Shown here: piece by piece, positions 60,901 through 64,000 of the stretch
Layout of the letters: the number at the start of each line of letters is the position of its first letter
Numbering within the stretch: position 1 is the stretch's first letter
Source of the DNA: Lineus longissimus
Taxonomy: Eukaryota; Nemertea; Pilidiophora; Heteronemertea; Lineidae
Direction: 5' to 3'
Length of the DNA: 64,000 bases
Assembly (NCBI RefSeq): GCF_910592395.1
Contig: NC_088320.1
Location: 1,116,001-1,180,000, forward strand
Program-made: the position numbers and the translations under genes
The notes under the pieces: model-generated
Databases searched by the model: none
Told to the model about the DNA's origin: nothing
What the model saw: only the letters and a program-made list of their open reading frames with translations

Positions 60901-63633
60901 GACTCTTTGCTCAATATCCTTTAGGCTAGAGTACATAAGTAAAGACTTGGCAAAGTGACCATTCTTTCACCAGTAACCTGATTATTGGACATAAAGTGGC
61001 AAAGTGACCGTTCTTTCACTTGTCACCTGGTTGGAATTTCATAAAGGTTTTTTGCCTTGGAGACCAATCAAGATGTCAGTTATGCACATCATACTTGAAT
61101 GATAATAAACTAATGAGTCGCAGTGTGTTGTACAATTCAATGAACGATTCATTCATCTTTCTAAAGTGCAACCTAATCCATTACATAATTGTAAGTCCAG
61201 CTGATGTCAGTGATGACGCAGGAAGATGTCCCTCGTTGGAATGTAATCAGGAGTTTTAGACTCTGGGAACTCCACCAGCTTTTGTGTTGAAGTTTTTTAC
61301 TACAGATAAAATAGATACTTAATCATCTGTCAAAAGAATATTGGATTCGTTATATTAGTTTGGCTGGTGCCTCCAGATGATCTATCTGTGTTTTATCACC
61401 TGGATTAAGGGGACGTGTCATCTTGATTGCATCCGACACTAACTTTATTTCCTGGGGCACGCCATCGTGATTGCTGTATGGATGTGCGGACGCCAAGATT
61501 CAAGACAGTGGTTGTTTCACAAGGATATACTGATGTCTTCTTTCAGGGTCAATCTGATGCTGATGATGCACAGTTTCACCTTGCCATACACCATTTGCCA
61601 TTGCCTCTCACTCATCATCTCACTAAGTATCATCCTAATGGACTGCTGTAGTTCCAAGTGTTATTGACTCCATGGTGGTGAACATTGGCTAACCACATCA
61701 CACATCTGAATAATGCTCTCCAGAAATACCCACTTGCCTCGCCATCAACAAACAGTGTAAGTTGAGAAATGAGCTCCTTGACTTTATTGCTGTTTTAGAG
61801 ATGCGCGAGGTGTTAGCAAGTGAACTGATCAGTTTTAGCTGACCAACAAGATTTATGCTTTCTCACCTTATTCTTACTGAATAGCTTCCAGTGGCAGTGG
61901 TGAGGATGAGCTACATCATTTAGTGGTAATGTGAGCAGCTGATATGGAATGGTTGGTCTGAAACAGGTTGCAAGTGGAAGAATAGGCTACAGCTTTTATG
62001 TTATCCTTGCCAGCTCTGACCTGACTGGTCGTACTAGTAGTATGTGGTTAAATTTTCAAAACAAAACATAAGATTGTCCATGGCATGAGCTTCTCAATTG
62101 AGGACTTGAACATAAAAACATTTCAAGACATCTCCTCGATAAGACAGCCCCATGAGATGTTGTTGTCTGTTTGTCTTAATGATAAGACGTGTCCCTAATG
62201 CCACGGTTGGTTCTCCTAATGAAGTCATGGACCATTAAACCATGCCTGAGGAGAATGTTGGAGCAGATAATGCTGACTGTGTTACCATTAGCTTTTCTTT
62301 TCTCTTGGATGAAATTTATCGATATTGAAACGGCATCTTCTAATCTGAGCGTTTCGTTATAAGGCAGGTTTTGACAGTCCTTGGAGTGATGTGAATGATA
62401 GCACAAGTTTTGAGATAGAGTTGATTGGCTGAAGGAGATGACTTTGATGATGTGGAATTTTAAGAGATGTTGCACACACTACTCATTAGGACTTGAAGCG
62501 ATGATTGCTGATAACCTGTCCTGTCATACTTGTCACAAATGCAGTGTCATGGATGTGTTTTTCTCACAGCAGGAAATGATGGTGGCTGTCACAACATCTT
62601 GAGTCAATTGGAACGTAGCAATCACATTTTTCAAACATGACGGCTGCAACCATCCTGAGCATGGTTCTGCCGAAAGCCCCCACGTGTGTCTTTTCCAGTT
62701 TTCTCCGAAGCAAATAACTGCATCTTTCTAACCCTTTTCCCACTCTTTCTCATTTTAGAAACGAATGGGCCCGACCCCATGATGGACAAAGAGAGTGCCA
62801 AGGTTATACAAAGAAGGAACAGACGAAGGAGAAAACTGAATCAAGTAAGATATATAGCTTTATTGCCTCGTATTTGGCTGTACATCAAAGCCAGAAAAAG
62901 ACACTGCCCAGGACTCCAGGGCACAAGAGTTGAGATTTTCAGATCTGGTTGATGAAGGAAATAAAACTCTGATATCCATGGAGATAATACTGCTGAAAAT
63001 AAATCATGTTGTCTGCCCTTGATTGTGATAAGCCTTTAGATAGCTCTTGCTATCTTGTTGCTATCAGAGATAAACATTCCATCCAAGGTTAACCCTACCA
63101 GAAATGGCAGCGCTTAGATCTGACAATACTTTGAAGATAATGCTCTCCTGTGGTATTCGATATCAAAAATATCCCTGTAACTCGAGAATGAATAGCATTG
63201 CCTTGTGCGTCTTGAGATGTGACAAGCTTTTTGAAGTCCGAGCTGTCTTGTAGCATTCTGTCTGTAGACCTGTAGAACACATTCTGATTGATGGTATTCT
63301 ATCAGAAATGAATATCCCTGTACCCCTAGAAGGAATAGCATTTCCCTGTGCGTCTTGTGATCTGACAAGCCTTCGGATATTGAGCTGTGTTGTCGAATCC
63401 TGTCTGTGCGCACAATCCTAGAAGAAAGGAGAAAGGTTACCCCTTGGGAATGGTGGTTTCCATTCAAAAGAACCATAATCCAATTTTTATCCACATTACT
63501 GCCATCTCTAATCATGTACACATAACTATTTCAGGGCAGCCCACGCCAAGGAGACCGTACTGATACGGCTGGCTATGTTTCCGACAATGAGTCCTCCTGC
63601 TGTGAGGAAGATGGCGCCACCAACACATCAAAG
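48935..63633 (+). CDS. unidentified gene with basic IQ-like motif, 5' exons (continues beyond the window)
   Basis: Four exons fit together by splice sites and phase: 48874-48970 (ATG at 48935, MNHQPSVEPLPL), 51225-51303, 62759-62844 and 63535-63633, which ends in phase 0 at a GT donor. The joined peptide is about 100 residues. A Gly/Thr-rich start leads to the motif SAKVIQRRNRRRRKLNQ, then a Ser/Asp/Glu-rich stretch (YVSDNESSCCEEDG). The motif resembles the first half of a calmodulin-binding IQ helix or a nuclear-localisation cluster. I do not recognise the family; an IQCJ-SCHIP1-like protein is one weak possibility. The frame is also open upstream of the ATG back to the acceptor at 48873, so an earlier coding exon is possible. 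The third intron spans about 11.5 kb. Confidence 0.55.
52310..52530 (+). mobile_element. degraded SINE-like repeat
   Basis: The phrases ggatgctggtccatcacagg, catttatactcctg, tgtcttgctcaaggcc and gaacccaca occur in the order found in a widespread tRNA-derived SINE family of marine animals. The copy is mutated. Assignment rests on remembered consensus phrases, not an alignment. Confidence 0.5.
57388..57785 (+). repeat. diverged tandem duplication, period about 225 bp
   Basis: Segments 57388-57550 and 57612-57785 share ordered blocks (gaaattg..cac/cagcctat, catcccc, tcacgtcaactcagat, ttggtgcat, gttcatc) with many substitutions. Open frames here follow the repeat and show no domain. Confidence 0.6.
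59706..59901 (+). repeat. minisatellite, ~70-bp unit, three copies
   Basis: The unit starting caagactcatcctgactgat begins at about 59706, 59776 and 59845. Copies are almost identical, and the last ends where caggaactcctgagag diverges. Confidence 0.9.
60949..61030 (+). repeat. short direct repeat, 49-bp offset
   Basis: The phrase tggcaaagtgacc-a/g-ttctttcac occurs twice, near 60949 and 60998, followed in each copy by a cctg(a/g)tt-type segment. Confidence 0.7.
63116..63415. repeat. two-copy diverged tandem repeat, period about 150 bp
   Basis: Segments from gatctgacaa near 63116 and from the related phrase near 63270 share tatccctgta, gaatagcatt, tgtgcgtcttg, tgacaagc and gagctgt in order. 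The minus-strand open frame across them reflects the repetition and is probably not a gene. It lies in the intron before exon 63535-63633. Confidence 0.65.
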
Positions 63634-64000
63634 GTATAGTATAGAATATCCTCTCTGTCTGTTCCTTTACGAGTGGAGGGTACGCATTATCAACTCTCAA
63701 AAACATACAGAGTCCCAGATTCGTCCGTGGTCCTGTTTCAAATGGTGCGTATTGGCACTGGGGTTGAAACTCTGGGTTATGGCGTCATCTGTTGACCACT
63801 TGGCTCTAGTTTGCGAGGGTTTATCATGTAGCCTCACCACGTTTTGTTTTCAACGTTTCATCAAGACCTGGATCGGTAGGCTACTGGCTGTTCATTGATC
63901 GGAGTGGATTCTGTCTGACGATTTTAGAATTTTAGTGAGAAGATATTTTAGTCTTTCGATCGGTACAAGTTTACAAATTTGTGGTGGCGTTTTTCATGCA
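63634..64000. other. intron sequence to the right edge
   Basis: The stretch follows the GT donor at 63634. I see no further exon before the window ends. Confidence 0.5.

Larger units (their letters stand above)
51304..62758. other. large intron of the IQ-motif gene
   Basis: No other gene is supported on either strand. It contains a degraded SINE-like repeat (52310-52530), a diverged duplication (57388-57785), a three-copy minisatellite (59706-59901) and a 49-bp direct repeat (60949-61030). If the exons on either side do not belong together, this is instead intergenic. Confidence 0.5.

Noticed and set aside
63114-63521. 135-codon minus-strand open frame
   Set aside because: It spans a two-copy tandem repeat and has no recognisable protein features.

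Overview
This is animal nuclear DNA. Genes are split into many short exons with canonical GT/AG borders, introns range from about 60 bp to over 10 kb, and the gene families are bilaterian (TRPA channel, SKAP adaptor, metaxin-2, ENPP6-type phosphodiesterase, and a PAN/vWA secreted protein). Short introns in the left half and many small inverted-repeat elements suggest a marine invertebrate (lophotrochozoan or invertebrate deuterostome). I cannot name the species from sequence alone. All exon borders were read by eye from splice sites, reading-frame continuity and family similarity.

Layout. (1) 13-6833, minus: a TRPA1-type channel from its start codon through the ankyrin repeats to the first transmembrane segment; the rest lies left of the window. 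(2) About 7.1-11.2 kb: mostly non-coding, with a cluster of hairpin-forming repeats. (3) 11.2-24.4 kb, minus: a large secreted protein with a signal peptide, three PAN/apple domains, six vWA-like domains and two threonine-rich linkers. A 3.43-kb block of its exons is tandemly duplicated almost without change, one PAN exon is separately duplicated, and a third PAN exon has a partial and partly inverted copy. (4) 25.4-26.6 kb: a foldback element with about 470-bp arms carrying tRNA-like Pol III boxes. (5) 27.0-31.1 kb, plus: a SKAP (Src kinase-associated phosphoprotein) gene with an expanded Tyr/Pro repeat array. The array holds a 2-bp deletion that throws the C-terminal SH3 domain out of frame. 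(6) 33.0-35.5 kb, minus: a complete metaxin-2 gene, convergent with SKAP. (7) 40.1-43.3 kb, plus: an ENPP6-like phosphodiesterase with an unusual N-terminal extension, followed by a decaying repeat array. (8) 48.9 kb to the right edge, plus: the first four recognisable exons of an unidentified gene with an IQ-like basic motif and an intron of about 11.5 kb.

The genes do not form one pathway. TRPA is a sensory cation channel, the PAN/vWA protein is extracellular and probably adhesive, SKAP is a cytoplasmic signalling adaptor, metaxin-2 serves mitochondrial outer-membrane protein import, and the ENPP is a choline-phospholipid-type ectoenzyme. The most striking biology is ongoing exon-block duplication in the PAN/vWA gene, where nearly all module borders are phase 1, so duplication leaves the reading frame intact.
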